A stretch of 64,000 nt of DNA. Origin: Planctomycetaceae bacterium. GTDB lineage: Bacteria > Planctomycetota > Planctomycetia > Planctomycetales > Planctomycetaceae. Of the stretch, positions 35,771-46,200 are shown in pieces. The notes under the pieces are model-generated. The model searched no databases. It saw nothing but the letters and a program-made list of their open reading frames with translations, and had not been told where the DNA came from. The stretch's first letter is position 1, and every line of letters begins with the position of its first letter. The translations under genes and the position numbers were made by a program. The stretch covers positions 62,001-126,000 of the forward strand of contig JAKFUF010000001.1 of assembly GCA_021732845.1 (NCBI GenBank), written 5' to 3'.

Positions 35771-38287
35771 TTACACCGTATAGTCGGTTGCCAGTTCGAG
35801 CTTGCTATAGGCGGTCAGCGTGGTTGGGTCGAGGGCTTTGACGGTGAATTTACCCTCGAATTCGACTTCCATCTTGAGTGTGACGGGGATCGACTCGCCC
35901 GGCTTGATGCTGACAGTCCCTGTCGCCGGATTGACCGGGCCGCCGGGCTTCGCCTCACCGACGACATTCCCCTGCTTGTCATGCGCCTCAATCCGCACTT
36001 CAACCGTTGATCCCGACGAGAACAGGTTGCCAGTGGCGACGACCTCCACCACGGGAAAGCGGGTTGTGATCAGTTTGCCACGTTTGTAGTTCAAAGCCAC
36101 CGCCACTGATTGGGCGACATTCTCTTCGACCTCGGTCAAACGCACGGTGATGACCGGAACAACTGCCTCCTGCAACGACGCTCCCCCATGAAAGTACCGC
36201 ACCCCTGCGCGGTACGCGACCATCCCGCGTGGTCCGGCAAGCTGATTGAAGTCGCCGCGGATGCCCAGGTGGCTGGCCGCCAGGGCGAAGTTCGCGGCAT
36301 CGGGTGTACCATTACCGAGTTGACAGCGGTCATGCAGGGACAACCAGCTTCCCGGTGGCTTCTGGCAGACGTCACCCGGTCCTGCAGCACTGTTCAAGAA
36401 GAAGCCGTGATCGGTGACGATGATCGCTTCCTGAAAGCCCAGCGACTTCAGCTTGTGGACCGCGAAGCGAATCTCCTTCAACGAATCCAGGATGATCCGC
36501 AGCGCCATGTCAGGCGTCGATTCCAGGTGGCTGTCGATGGTATTGCTGCGCAGGACCAGCAGCTCCACCGTGGCCGGCGGACCTTGTTTGGAACGCCGGA
36601 AGTCGCCCAGTGGCATTTCTGCAAAGCGCTGTCCGTAACGCCTCTTCAGCAGGTCCATCCGCTGCGTGACCGATGTCAGCGGTTGGTCTCCCAACATCAC
36701 GGTCATCGCGTCATTCCGGTTGACCAGCCGCAATTCCTGGCTGGCCCCCGGCAGAAGGCTGGCCATGCCGACCGGCGTGATGGTGGGCAACTGGGCGAAG
36801 GCGGGCTGCAGTTCCACCTGGCCGTCGTCGGCCAGTTGCTTTTGCAGTTCCAGACCCAGTTCGAACCGCAGCGAGTCGATCAGCAGGACCGCCACGCGTC
36901 GACCCGACTCCTGAAGTTTCGGAGCCACCAGGCGGTCAAAGACCTCGGCATTGGACAATCGACCCGTCGGCGGCCAGCCGGACTTCTCCAGATGACGGAC
37001 AAACGCCTCTTGCACCTGGCCGACCAGCCGGGCGTACGCTGCCCGCGCCTGGGTGATGACGCCATCCAGGGTGTTGTGAACATCGTTGAAGTCGCCAACC
37101 GCTTGTTCAAACTCGCGCTGGCGGCGGTCGACATCGCGCAGTCTGCTGACATAAAAGTCGATCAGCCGGTCCTGGCTGGTGAACTGCGTGGGCAGCTCGC
37201 GGTCGGCATCGCCACAGGCCTCAATCAGGCTAACGGCCGACTGCAACAGCGACCATTGAATCTGGTTTTCACCCCGGCCTCCCCAAACCGAGTGCGTGTG
37301 CCGATGAAAGAGCTGCCGCAGCCGGTCAAAATCTTCGCGGTGGAGCGCAGCCACGCCCTGGGCAAAGAAGGACCGCTCTTCGAACGGGAATGTGACACGC
37401 ACGCCCAGATCATCAATGGCCTGACAGAATGCGGTCAGGTTCATCTCTTTCTCGATGGTCTCGGCCCGTTCGATATACTCCGCCCGTGTCCGCCGGTCGC
37501 TTCGCAGCCGCTCGCACAGGTCCTCCACCAGCGGCCTGGCTTCCGGCGTGGCTCGCGGCACATCCAACAAGGTGCCAGGCAGGTCCGAGGGCAGATCGAA
37601 CACAAATTCGCTGAACAGTACAAACCTCCACAACTCGTCGCCGACCGACGACCAGCTCTTGCCGCGGGTCAACAGTTTGAGCTGCAGCGTGGCGGCGAAC
37701 AGCGCCCGGGCTTCTGGCACCCACGTGTCCTGGCCCTTCAGGGCGACTAACTGGATGTCGGAGGGGGCCAGCAGGGCGAACAGAATGTCGCGGGCCGACT
37801 CGACTTTGAGCAGCGTCTGCAGCGTCGGCCATCCCCCGCCGCCGCTAATGGCATCGATCAATTCCAGGCTGGGGTTCGGCGTCTCCTGAAACAAGCGGCG
37901 AATTTCCGTCGCATGATCAGGCTTCGACTTCAGGCACAGGCTGAGGTACTCATCCCCCGCACCCTGCGGAAAGACGGCACCGCAGACCGTATAGATCGCA
38001 AAGGGGTCGCGCTGTTTGTCTTCATCGGTGAGCGGGGCTGGGGCGGGAACATAGACCAGCAGTGCCGTGACGGCAGACTGGGGCTGCGCCAACATCTGGA
38101 GTGTGGCGAGTGCCAGTTCCCGACTCTCAATGCTGCTCGTGCTGGCATCCACCACGCACCGTTCGGAGCTGGCCAGTTCCATACACAAATCCCGATAGCG
38201 GCGATCGGGATCATAGACCACCAGGACGCCGTTTCCCTGCAGCCGCTTGAGCAGCACTTCCTGCTGGATGAAAGTTTTGAGGGTCAT
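35771..38287 (-). CDS. pglZ: PglZ, alkaline-phosphatase-superfamily BREX protein
   Basis: 838 residues from ATG at 38287. A PglZ domain lies in the second half: metal-binding VAVLLIDSLRFELGLELQKQ near residue 465 and AIIVTDHGFFLNS near 620, followed by a conserved YRAGVRYFHGGASLQEAVVP. The N-terminal 450 residues are helical, with no clear motif. A C-terminal beta-rich extension carries a short sandwich-like region (GSTVEVRIEAHDKQGNVVGE). PglZ is essential in known BREX systems and is thought to form the core complex with PglX, BrxB and BrxC. Start is 276 bases after pglX, the only long gap in the operon. Confidence 0.93.
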   Translation of the reverse strand: MTLKTFIQQEVLLKRLQGNGVLVVYDPDRRYRDLCMELASSERCVVDASTSSIESRELALATLQMLAQPQSAVTALLVYVPAPAPLTDEDKQRDPFAIYTVCGAVFPQGAGDEYLSLCLKSKPDHATEIRRLFQETPNPSLELIDAISGGGGWPTLQTLLKVESARDILFALLAPSDIQLVALKGQDTWVPEARALFAATLQLKLLTRGKSWSSVGDELWRFVLFSEFVFDLPSDLPGTLLDVPRATPEARPLVEDLCERLRSDRRTRAEYIERAETIEKEMNLTAFCQAIDDLGVRVTFPFEERSFFAQGVAALHREDFDRLRQLFHRHTHSVWGGRGENQIQWSLLQSAVSLIEACGDADRELPTQFTSQDRLIDFYVSRLRDVDRRQREFEQAVGDFNDVHNTLDGVITQARAAYARLVGQVQEAFVRHLEKSGWPPTGRLSNAEVFDRLVAPKLQESGRRVAVLLIDSLRFELGLELQKQLADDGQVELQPAFAQLPTITPVGMASLLPGASQELRLVNRNDAMTVMLGDQPLTSVTQRMDLLKRRYGQRFAEMPLGDFRRSKQGPPATVELLVLRSNTIDSHLESTPDMALRIILDSLKEIRFAVHKLKSLGFQEAIIVTDHGFFLNSAAGPGDVCQKPPGSWLSLHDRCQLGNGTPDAANFALAASHLGIRGDFNQLAGPRGMVAYRAGVRYFHGGASLQEAVVPVITVRLTEVEENVAQSVAVALNYKRGKLITTRFPVVEVVATGNLFSSGSTVEVRIEAHDKQGNVVGEAKPGGPVNPATGTVSIKPGESIPVTLKMEVEFEGKFTVKALDPTTLTAYSKLELATDYTV

Positions 38288-38357
38288 GATGAATTTACTG
38301 TCGGGGGATGCCGCGCGATGTGGTCAAACGCTTCAAGGCAATTCGACACGCAGTGCG

Positions 38358-38567
38358 TCACGAATCGAGAAATCCGTAAAGTGGCTTGAACGGCAACTGT
38401 GGGTAGCATTCCATCCCTGCCAGATACGAACGGTTCCGCGTGACCAGCGACGTGGCCACAGCCTCATGGTGTGTTCCGCGGAGCCACGGCGTGAGACAGA
38501 GCAAAACGTGACTCCGCTGCACACACCCTACGGGGTGAGGGCGAACGAAGGTGGGGGTTCTTCTCAT
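38358..38567 (-). CDS. Possible small gene between pglX and pglZ
   Basis: 69 codons from ATG at 38567, overlapping the pglX stop by four bases (ATGA), as coupled genes do. The product (starts MRRTPTFVRPHPVG, ends FKPLYGFLDS) has three Cys in the first half and no recognised domain. The codons look poorer than the flanking genes, and a second frame is also open here, so it may simply be the 276-base spacer. It could be a small coupled BREX component; I cannot tell. Confidence 0.3.
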   Translation of the reverse strand: MRRTPTFVRPHPVGCVQRSHVLLCLTPWLRGTHHEAVATSLVTRNRSYLAGMECYPQLPFKPLYGFLDS

Positions 38568-41500
38568 GCGTCGGTTTCCGCTCCGTCGATTTCGTTACTC
38601 CCCTTCTTCTTCCGTGTCGCCCGTTTCTTGGCGGGCTTGGGCACTTCGACGTACAGGTGTTCCAGGTTGTGGGCGATGGCCAGGGACTTGTCGGTTTTGC
38701 ACTCCTCGGCCACGCGGTCGGGCCAGATGCTGTAGGCGAGTTGCGCCCAGTCGTAGTCGCCGGCTTCCAGGGCGAGCCACGTTTCTTTGAGGGTCTTCTG
38801 CCACTTGGCGAGGCGGAACAGTTTCCAGAGCGGCGCGGCGGTGATCTGCACTCCGTCATTCAGATTCGGCTTCCAGAACCGAGCGATCCGCAGCAATTCG
38901 GCGCGAAACTCATTCAGCTCCAGTTCCAGAGTCGTGAGCTGTTCGAACTCCTTTTCCTCGGCGCTCGACCGCCCCGTCTTTTGCCGTAACCGTGCCGCGT
39001 CGGCGGCGACCTGCTTCAGCTTGGGTTCGACGAAGTCGTTGACGGCGATGTACAGCGTCTGATCGGTGAGTCGGTGGTAGTAGACCCACAGCGTATAGCT
39101 GTTCGACCCAGTGGAGAGCGGCCAATAGACCGGGGCTTGGCGGCGACTTTTGGAATAGTGCTTTAAGTGAAGGGCGAAGAAGTCGGCCGGTTTGCGAAAA
39201 TGCTCTCGCAACGCCTTCACGCCCAGAATCTCGCACGCCTCATGTTCAATCGTTTCGTGAGTATCTGGCCAGATGATTTGAAAGACCTTTTGAACGCCAC
39301 CCTCAATGTCGCGTTGATGGCCAGCGTCATCCACCAGCAACCCGTCCCACGGTATGTCGAGCGGATAACGAGAGTCTCCAGTAGCTTTCTGCCGTGCCTG
39401 ATCGCTCTCAGTGAGTGGCAAATTCTGCTCGTTTTGCAGCATCCCCGGCGGGCAGACGGGCAGCGGATCAAACGGATCTGGCACCAGCGGGGCCGAATGC
39501 TCACCGGTGGCGTAGCGGATGTCCCAGCGACCGAAGCTGCAGCCGAGGGCGTAGGCCAACAAATCGGCGGTGAGCGCGGGTGCGTCGGCTGTAGCAACCT
39601 CCTGTTCCTCGTCTTCACTGCTTTCGGATTCGACATGGTCAATGGCTTCAGTGTCGAGCGTAGCAATCAAAGCGGTGCGGTCCGCATCGTCGAGGCCATA
39701 GAGACGAAATGCGAGATTGTCAATTTCGGTCTGTACGGCGGCGACGGATTCCCCGCACGCACGCGCATATACAGCCCTTCTCGCGACGCGTTCGGCTAGA
39801 GTGCTGCCTGTAGCTGCGAGCAGTGCAGGGAAAACGAAGGCATGAGAAGTGGAGTCTGATAGTTTCAGACTGCGTTTCTCGGTCCAAGCCTGATGAGAGA
39901 GTTCCCCCAGTCGTTTTCCTTCTTGGACTGCGATATTTGGTAATGGCAACTTCTGAAGAACCCCGACTACAAATTCAGGAAAGCCGAATCGACCAAGCAG
40001 GATCTTGAAGAGATAGTCGAATACTGACGCGGCAGTCAGGCCAAGGAGCGCCAAGAGGTCGGATGTAGGAGCAAGAATAGCGTAACCACGGACTGTGAAG
40101 ATCGAGCCTGCGGGCATTACTTGAGGTGAGAAGGCTTTGGCACGGAGCGGCCACGTTATTCCTGGCAGGAAATACAATTCGTAATTTGACGGCTGTTCAC
40201 TGCTGCGCCCTGGCCGCCCAAGAAAGCCAGCAAAGGTATTTCGCTTGTCGTGCCAGTGCGCCACTAGCGGCAGGTCGTTGTAAAACGGCGAATAGGCACC
40301 GCCCTTCACATAGGTCCGCCAAGTTCCATTTAGTGGGAACGTATTACATTCCCAAAATGCTCGAAGATAACGAAAATCGTCGCTTGTCTGCCCCCCTGCT
40401 CGAACGACACGATCACCTGCCTCGAACTGCGGCAACTCAGCGAAGAGACGATGAAACGTTGTCCCAATCCAGTAAGTAAATGGGCTTCCCGGGACTTTGT
40501 TAAAGCGGCTCGGATCGCAAATGAAAACCTGCTTAGTACTATACCCGCGAACCGCCTCTAAGAGACTCGCGCCTTTATCAGTTTCTCCAAGTGCCCTGAC
40601 ACATACGAGCGGCGGGAAAAATTGCTCCGCCGGCGTGGCGACTTTTTTCACAGAGAGCCATCGTGGCGCAAATCGGACTGTGTGACCCGAATCGCGTTGT
40701 ACGAATCCTTGGACTGCGAGGTCTTCTAGCTCAGCAACTGCCTGGTGGCGCTTGAGTCCGCCACGGGCGGCCTGCCATTTCGGAAGGCTGAAGCGGCCCT
40801 GCTTGTCCCGCTTAACCTTTTCTAGCACGTGAACGAGTGAAAGAGTCAGGTCGCGGGCTTCCTGCACGGAGAGGCTGCGGAGAACGTAGGCAGCGACTTC
40901 TACCATCGCATCCAGCACGCCGCTGCCAAGGTCGGCGAGGGCAATCGGCCGAAACAGCCGGAGGACAACGCGGGTCCGCCAGTCTTCGCTCTGGCCGAGA
41001 AAGAAGCCGGTCCGGGAACTAATGATGCCCAGATACCCGGCGGGGATGAGCCGGGCATGAAAGCACTCGACGAACGCCTTGTAGACATCGCCCTTGGTGT
41101 CGCCGTACGTCTCGTCGATATACGGCTTGGAGGGCAGGCTGCCATCGCCGAACGGAGGATTCATCAACGCCACGTCGTACCGTTCCCGGCACAAGTCCAC
41201 GAACGCGAAGCCGCGAGCGGCGTCGTTGGCAAACAACCGACGCTGGTAGCCGCCACCCTGTTCGGCGGATTCCGCGTAGGCCCGCAGTGCGTCATACAGC
41301 AGTTTCTCAGCATCGTCCCAGAACGACGCGTCGGTGATGCCTCGGGTCAGGTCGAGGGTCTGCTGCACCGCCTTGGGCTCGGAAGCGAACAGCGACAGCT
41401 GCCGGGCGGCCGGGCGTTCGAGCCACTGCCGCTTGGCTTGGGCGACCTCGTCAGCGATCTCTTCTTCAATCTTGAGCAGCGACCCAGCCTCTCCGGCGAG

Positions 41501-43225
41501 CTTCATCGACTCGAAGACCCTCCGCACGAGGCCAGCGAGGAACTGTCGCTCGGAGTTGCCCGAGAGGTGCTGGGCGATGAACTCTTCGAGGAACGCTGTT
41601 TCGCCCGGCATTGGCTCGGCGCAGGCGATGTTCGATCGCCGGATTTGCGGCCGGACCTGGGGCTTGATCCCCTGGCCCTGCCAACTCTTCTGCGCTCTGA
41701 GCCACAGCGACAGACCCGCGATTTGCACGGCGCGTCGATCAATGTCGATGCCGTGAATGTTGTGTTCGATGATCAGCCGGGGCACGTCCTGCAGAAATTC
41801 GGCATATGCTTCCTCACGCGTCGGCGAGGGCCGCGTCTCCAATTCAAAACAACCGGCCAGTTCCAGGAACAAGCATCCGGTGGAGGCCGCAAACCAATGC
41901 TCACGCATCGCCCGCACGTAGTCGAACTCGACCAGGGGCAAAACGAGGCTGAAGGCCTGTCGGGTGGCAACCTGCGAAGGGTGATAAATCAGCGGACGTC
42001 CGGCAACCGCCCCGTCATGGTAGCGTAATAAAGCGACCACCGCCTCCTCAGCCCGCATCGTGCGCCCGGACGCAGAACAGGCAACCGTCGCCTCACGCCG
42101 CAGCCGGACGCTCTCGGGGACCGCGATCTGCGAGGAGCTGTCGCACCAGCCATAGTCGCGCGCCAATTGGTCGCCAAGTTGCTCAATGTGCCACGCCTCC
42201 TCATAGATCCGTTCAAACAGATCGAAGGCGTACAGCCCGAAATGCATTGAGCCACAGGCGGGGTCGATCATCTTGATCTTCCGCGGATCCTTCAGCGCGC
42301 GATGCGGAATGTGGACCGGCTGGTTCAACAACTCTTCCTGCGACAGGTCGGCGGCAGACTCGGACGGTACCGGCGGCCGCTCGCCTTCCTTGAGGAAGAT
42401 CTCGTGCGGACGACGGACCAGATACCGGCAGGACTCTTTCAGGCTGGTCTGCCCCTGCGTCATTTCGTACCAGATCCGGCCAAGCGTGTTGTCGGTCAGG
42501 AATTCGACGACGTATCGGGGCGTAAAAAACTGATTACGGACGGCCAGCTCGCGGCTGTTGCGCGGGGCGGCGGAATCGTCCCGCATCTTCTTCCGCTCGT
42601 CCTTGGAATTGAAATACTGGTAGATCCAGCCGATCGTCTCGTCCTCGTCCCACAGGGTCTCGAGGTCGGGGTGGTTAATTTGCTCCAACAACAGCAACAG
42701 TGCGGACTCGCGGGGGAACAACCGACCGCTGGGGCTGAACCGGTCGAACAGCACCGCAACGTCCATGGCGAATTCGTCGAACAAGCTGAACAAGTAACAG
42801 CGGTAGGCGTCGCCCGTCTCGCCCAGTGACGGGCCCGCCAGGCGGGCATAGAGCTGAAACCCCTTCGATTGATACCCCTGGCGGACCGATCCAATCAGCA
42901 GGTCGCGGGCCTCGGCCATCCGCAGAGCGCACAGCCGGTTGAGGACCGTAAACGCCTGTTCGCGGACAATCCGCTCGACCGTGGCTCGGCGGTCGTTGCC
43001 GGGGCTGGTGGACAGGTAATGCTCCAACATCTCCCGCAGCAGACGCGCGGTCTGGCGGCGGCCGTCGTCGAGCCGCGGAAGCTGCGACAGCTCGGCCACT
43101 TCGCCCGTGACGGGGTTCATGCCGTATTCGTGCTGCAATTGCCGTGTGAATTCTTCGGTCAGCAGCGCGCGGGAGGCGGCCACAAATTTCTGCAAACGAT
43201 TGCGCGTCGGTTGGTCAAAAGCCAT
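38564..43225 (-). CDS. pglX: PglX, adenine-specific DNA methyltransferase of BREX
   Basis: 1553 residues from ATG at 43225, seven bases after brxC. N6-adenine methyltransferase: SAM motif I in IDPACGSMHFGLYAFDLF near residue 320, and the catalytic NPPFGDGS near 688. Upstream is the YVVEFLTDNTLGRIWYE helper region and downstream a long target-recognition part (around FNKVPGSPFTYWIGTTF and FPEFVVGVLQKLPLPNI). It marks host DNA so that BREX tells self from phage. It is longer than the roughly 1200 residues of type 1 PglX in E. coli; the extra 300 residues are C-terminal (DDADRTALIATLDTEA onward, to a Lys-rich KKRATRKKKG tail). No frameshift or stop interrupts it, although such genes are often phase-variable. 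Confidence 0.92.
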   Translation of the reverse strand: MAFDQPTRNRLQKFVAASRALLTEEFTRQLQHEYGMNPVTGEVAELSQLPRLDDGRRQTARLLREMLEHYLSTSPGNDRRATVERIVREQAFTVLNRLCALRMAEARDLLIGSVRQGYQSKGFQLYARLAGPSLGETGDAYRCYLFSLFDEFAMDVAVLFDRFSPSGRLFPRESALLLLLEQINHPDLETLWDEDETIGWIYQYFNSKDERKKMRDDSAAPRNSRELAVRNQFFTPRYVVEFLTDNTLGRIWYEMTQGQTSLKESCRYLVRRPHEIFLKEGERPPVPSESAADLSQEELLNQPVHIPHRALKDPRKIKMIDPACGSMHFGLYAFDLFERIYEEAWHIEQLGDQLARDYGWCDSSSQIAVPESVRLRREATVACSASGRTMRAEEAVVALLRYHDGAVAGRPLIYHPSQVATRQAFSLVLPLVEFDYVRAMREHWFAASTGCLFLELAGCFELETRPSPTREEAYAEFLQDVPRLIIEHNIHGIDIDRRAVQIAGLSLWLRAQKSWQGQGIKPQVRPQIRRSNIACAEPMPGETAFLEEFIAQHLSGNSERQFLAGLVRRVFESMKLAGEAGSLLKIEEEIADEVAQAKRQWLERPAARQLSLFASEPKAVQQTLDLTRGITDASFWDDAEKLLYDALRAYAESAEQGGGYQRRLFANDAARGFAFVDLCRERYDVALMNPPFGDGSLPSKPYIDETYGDTKGDVYKAFVECFHARLIPAGYLGIISSRTGFFLGQSEDWRTRVVLRLFRPIALADLGSGVLDAMVEVAAYVLRSLSVQEARDLTLSLVHVLEKVKRDKQGRFSLPKWQAARGGLKRHQAVAELEDLAVQGFVQRDSGHTVRFAPRWLSVKKVATPAEQFFPPLVCVRALGETDKGASLLEAVRGYSTKQVFICDPSRFNKVPGSPFTYWIGTTFHRLFAELPQFEAGDRVVRAGGQTSDDFRYLRAFWECNTFPLNGTWRTYVKGGAYSPFYNDLPLVAHWHDKRNTFAGFLGRPGRSSEQPSNYELYFLPGITWPLRAKAFSPQVMPAGSIFTVRGYAILAPTSDLLALLGLTAASVFDYLFKILLGRFGFPEFVVGVLQKLPLPNIAVQEGKRLGELSHQAWTEKRSLKLSDSTSHAFVFPALLAATGSTLAERVARRAVYARACGESVAAVQTEIDNLAFRLYGLDDADRTALIATLDTEAIDHVESESSEDEEQEVATADAPALTADLLAYALGCSFGRWDIRYATGEHSAPLVPDPFDPLPVCPPGMLQNEQNLPLTESDQARQKATGDSRYPLDIPWDGLLVDDAGHQRDIEGGVQKVFQIIWPDTHETIEHEACEILGVKALREHFRKPADFFALHLKHYSKSRRQAPVYWPLSTGSNSYTLWVYYHRLTDQTLYIAVNDFVEPKLKQVAADAARLRQKTGRSSAEEKEFEQLTTLELELNEFRAELLRIARFWKPNLNDGVQITAAPLWKLFRLAKWQKTLKETWLALEAGDYDWAQLAYSIWPDRVAEECKTDKSLAIAHNLEHLYVEVPKPAKKRATRKKKGSNEIDGAETDA

Positions 43226-43231
43226 GCGGCA

Positions 43232-46200
43232 TCAGTCCTGGTGTAGCTTCAAGGTGACTTCAAGGTGCGCATATCCGGCGCTCTGCTGCTGCAACTCCTG
43301 AAACAGGTCGATCACCTGACCGAGGGCGGCCAAAGTGGTTACGATCTGCGGCAGTTTCACTTCTTTCTTGAACGTCGTTTTGCCAGCCTTCTTCGCGTCT
43401 TCCAGTTCGCGCTGCCGCTTTTCGTCCGCCTCACGCCCCCGCTCCAGCCGCCGAGACTGACCCGTCGCCTCCACACTCTTTTTCAGGCTACGGACACGGC
43501 CGGCGAGTTCGTATTCCTGATTCAACAGATGCTTCAGGCCGCCGAGGTCTGGGCTAGCGGGAGCCACCAGTTCTTCCAGCGACGACAGCGATTTGGACTG
43601 CTCCTCCTGAGTCAGCTCGGCCCATTCCGGCAGACGCTGCAGATCGAGTTCAGCATTCCTGAGGCTGTTGGTCAACGCGTCAGCCATCCGCCGCGCCGCC
43701 CCGCTGGTCTGCGACTTAATGTCGGTCAGCAGCGTGCTCAAATCGGCCGAGTGCTTGTGGAAGCCGGGCTGTTTAAGGCATTCACCAAGCTGCAACAGGT
43801 CGTCGGCCAATTCCCCTTTCAGTGTCCCTGGCACCCCCGAGTTCGGCAGCGATTCGATCTGTTGACGATGAAGTTGCAGGTCCTGGATCGTGGCTTCGAG
43901 CCCGTTCTTGAAGGCCGCCTCCACATCCGCGGCCCATTTCAGATCGGTGTACAGCGACGAATCCGCTGCACCCAGACGTTGCGGAGCGTCGGAGGCATCG
44001 GCCAACATGATGTCGGCCAGCTCCTGGTTGAGCGCCCTCACGGTTTCTGCCCCCGGCAGCCCCATCGTCCCCAGCTTTTCGACCAGGGGACCGAACCGAT
44101 GCTGAAACTGCGGGAAGTGTTTCGCCGCCGTCTTGCTGATTTCATTCTCCAGCGGGATGACCTGATCCCCCACCAGGTCGGTCAACCGTTCCGTCGCCCG
44201 CGCCAACATGTCCATGGCCGGGGGATTGTTGCGTAGCGCGACTCCGACCGTTTTGAACTTGTTGTTGGTGCTGAGGCAGTCGATCGCCTGCTGCCCGTTG
44301 ACGGTGATCGCCCGACCGGACGCCTTCAGCGTGATCTCGCCGGCAAGCAACATCGCGGCGATCAGGTACCGCAGCGTATCTTGCGACCAGCCAAACGGAG
44401 CCTCGGTGAAATGACCGAGGAGCCGCTTGCCATCGACGCTGCCGGTGCGGTCGATGAAGTCGCGAATGCTTACCAGCGCCTTGTGGCCGGTGTTGATCCG
44501 CGGGGTGCCGCCCACCACCTGCACCAACCCGAGGGGATCAAGCGCCGCGGTCACCGCCTTGAGATTGTTCAGACGCAAAAACTTTTCGGCGAGGCCGGTG
44601 TCGGCCCGCACTTCAGCCTCACCGTAACGGTCGAACACCTGTTTGGCGACGCCAGCCAGGTACTTCTTCGCCGCTTCCAACAAATCCGGGTCCAGCACTT
44701 CGGCGGCCGTGGATTCCCCACGAAAGATAAACCCACCCTGTGCCAGCGACGTTTTGAGCACCTGCTGCAGTTCCCCGCCCAACCGGGCGGCGCGATCGGT
44801 CTGGGCGTGGCAGTAGTCCCGCACCTCTTCGTCGGGATCGTTCCGGTTGCGCTGCACTATTTCGTTGCAGCGAAAGATTTCGAGGACTTTGTCGTCAGCG
44901 TCGGGAACCGCCCGTCCCAGCAGGAAGATGGTGTTCTGACTGGTGCGTTGGCGGGATTCTTCCAAGAGCCGCGAGCGGGCAGTGTCAAAATCGTGCGGGG
45001 GGACGAACTCCACAACGGTCTGGATGGTTTCACGCTCACCCGCCAGGCCAACGGGCAGGGTGCCGGTCACGAGCTTCAGGCCAGACGTGACTGCCAGCGT
45101 GCCGTGCAGTTTCGTCGCTGGCAACGGATCAAACGCTTCACGCAATCGTTCGCTGAGAATGCGGCGGGTTTCCGGCGTGCGCATCGAGAGATGAGCCCGT
45201 TCCACGTCGATGTCATTCAGCTTTTCACTGAAGAAGCAGAGGTTGCCATCCTTCTCGCCGAACGGAACGAGGGGGTCGCTGATCAGTTCCTTGATGGCGG
45301 CTTCTGTGGCGTCACGGCGAGAAGGTGCGTCGACACCGGGGTGCATCAGACTGGTCACGTTCTGAGCCAATACCGGCATGTTGCCCAGAATCTGCAGCAC
45401 CGCCACGGTCTTGGCGACATCCTGATGCAGGGTCAAATCTGGAAACCGCAGCAACGCTTTCCCCACAGCCTTGTGAACGGACGGGAACGCGCGGCGGATG
45501 TCCTTTTCCAGCGAGTCGTACAGCGTGGCCGTTGTGGCCAGCCACCCCACGGATTGATTTGCGACGGGCTCCTGCCCCTCGACCCCCTCAACGAGGATGT
45601 CCTGGATCACCTTGATGGCCGACCGCAGGCCGACACCGCCGGTGGACTTCGCCAGAGCCCCGAGAAGGTGCAGCAGGATGTCGAAGTGCGCCGGCAGAAA
45701 CGGATACAAATTGACGAACGTTGTCTTGTCGAAATCCGCATCGTAGAAACGGGCGTCCTGCAGCTTGGTGTTGTGCCGCAGCTCCTGCCCATGTTTTTCG
45801 AACCGCTCGGCGAGAGCTTTGTCACCTGCGGGAGATTTGCCAAGCAGGCGGCGATAACAGATCTCCCGAATGTCGCTCGATTCCAAGTCGACCTGAATCG
45901 GAAACCGATCTTTAAGCCGGTGCAGTTCCGGGGAATTCAACGCCGCACGCGGATCGTCCGCAGTCAGCGTCTGCTGGGCGGTGCCGACAATCCAGACCTT
46001 TCCCTGGCCGATATTCTTAAGATTCTTCGCCAAACCGTCCAGATTCAAAATCAGGTTTTGACGCGAGCCGACGTACTGGCCGACTTCATCAATGATGAAG
46101 ATGATGACCTGTTTGCCGGTCTTCTCCCGGACAATTTCGATCATCTCTTTGACGCGTTCATTCTCAAACACCTTGAAGTCAGCGGATTCGGTGGAAAACG

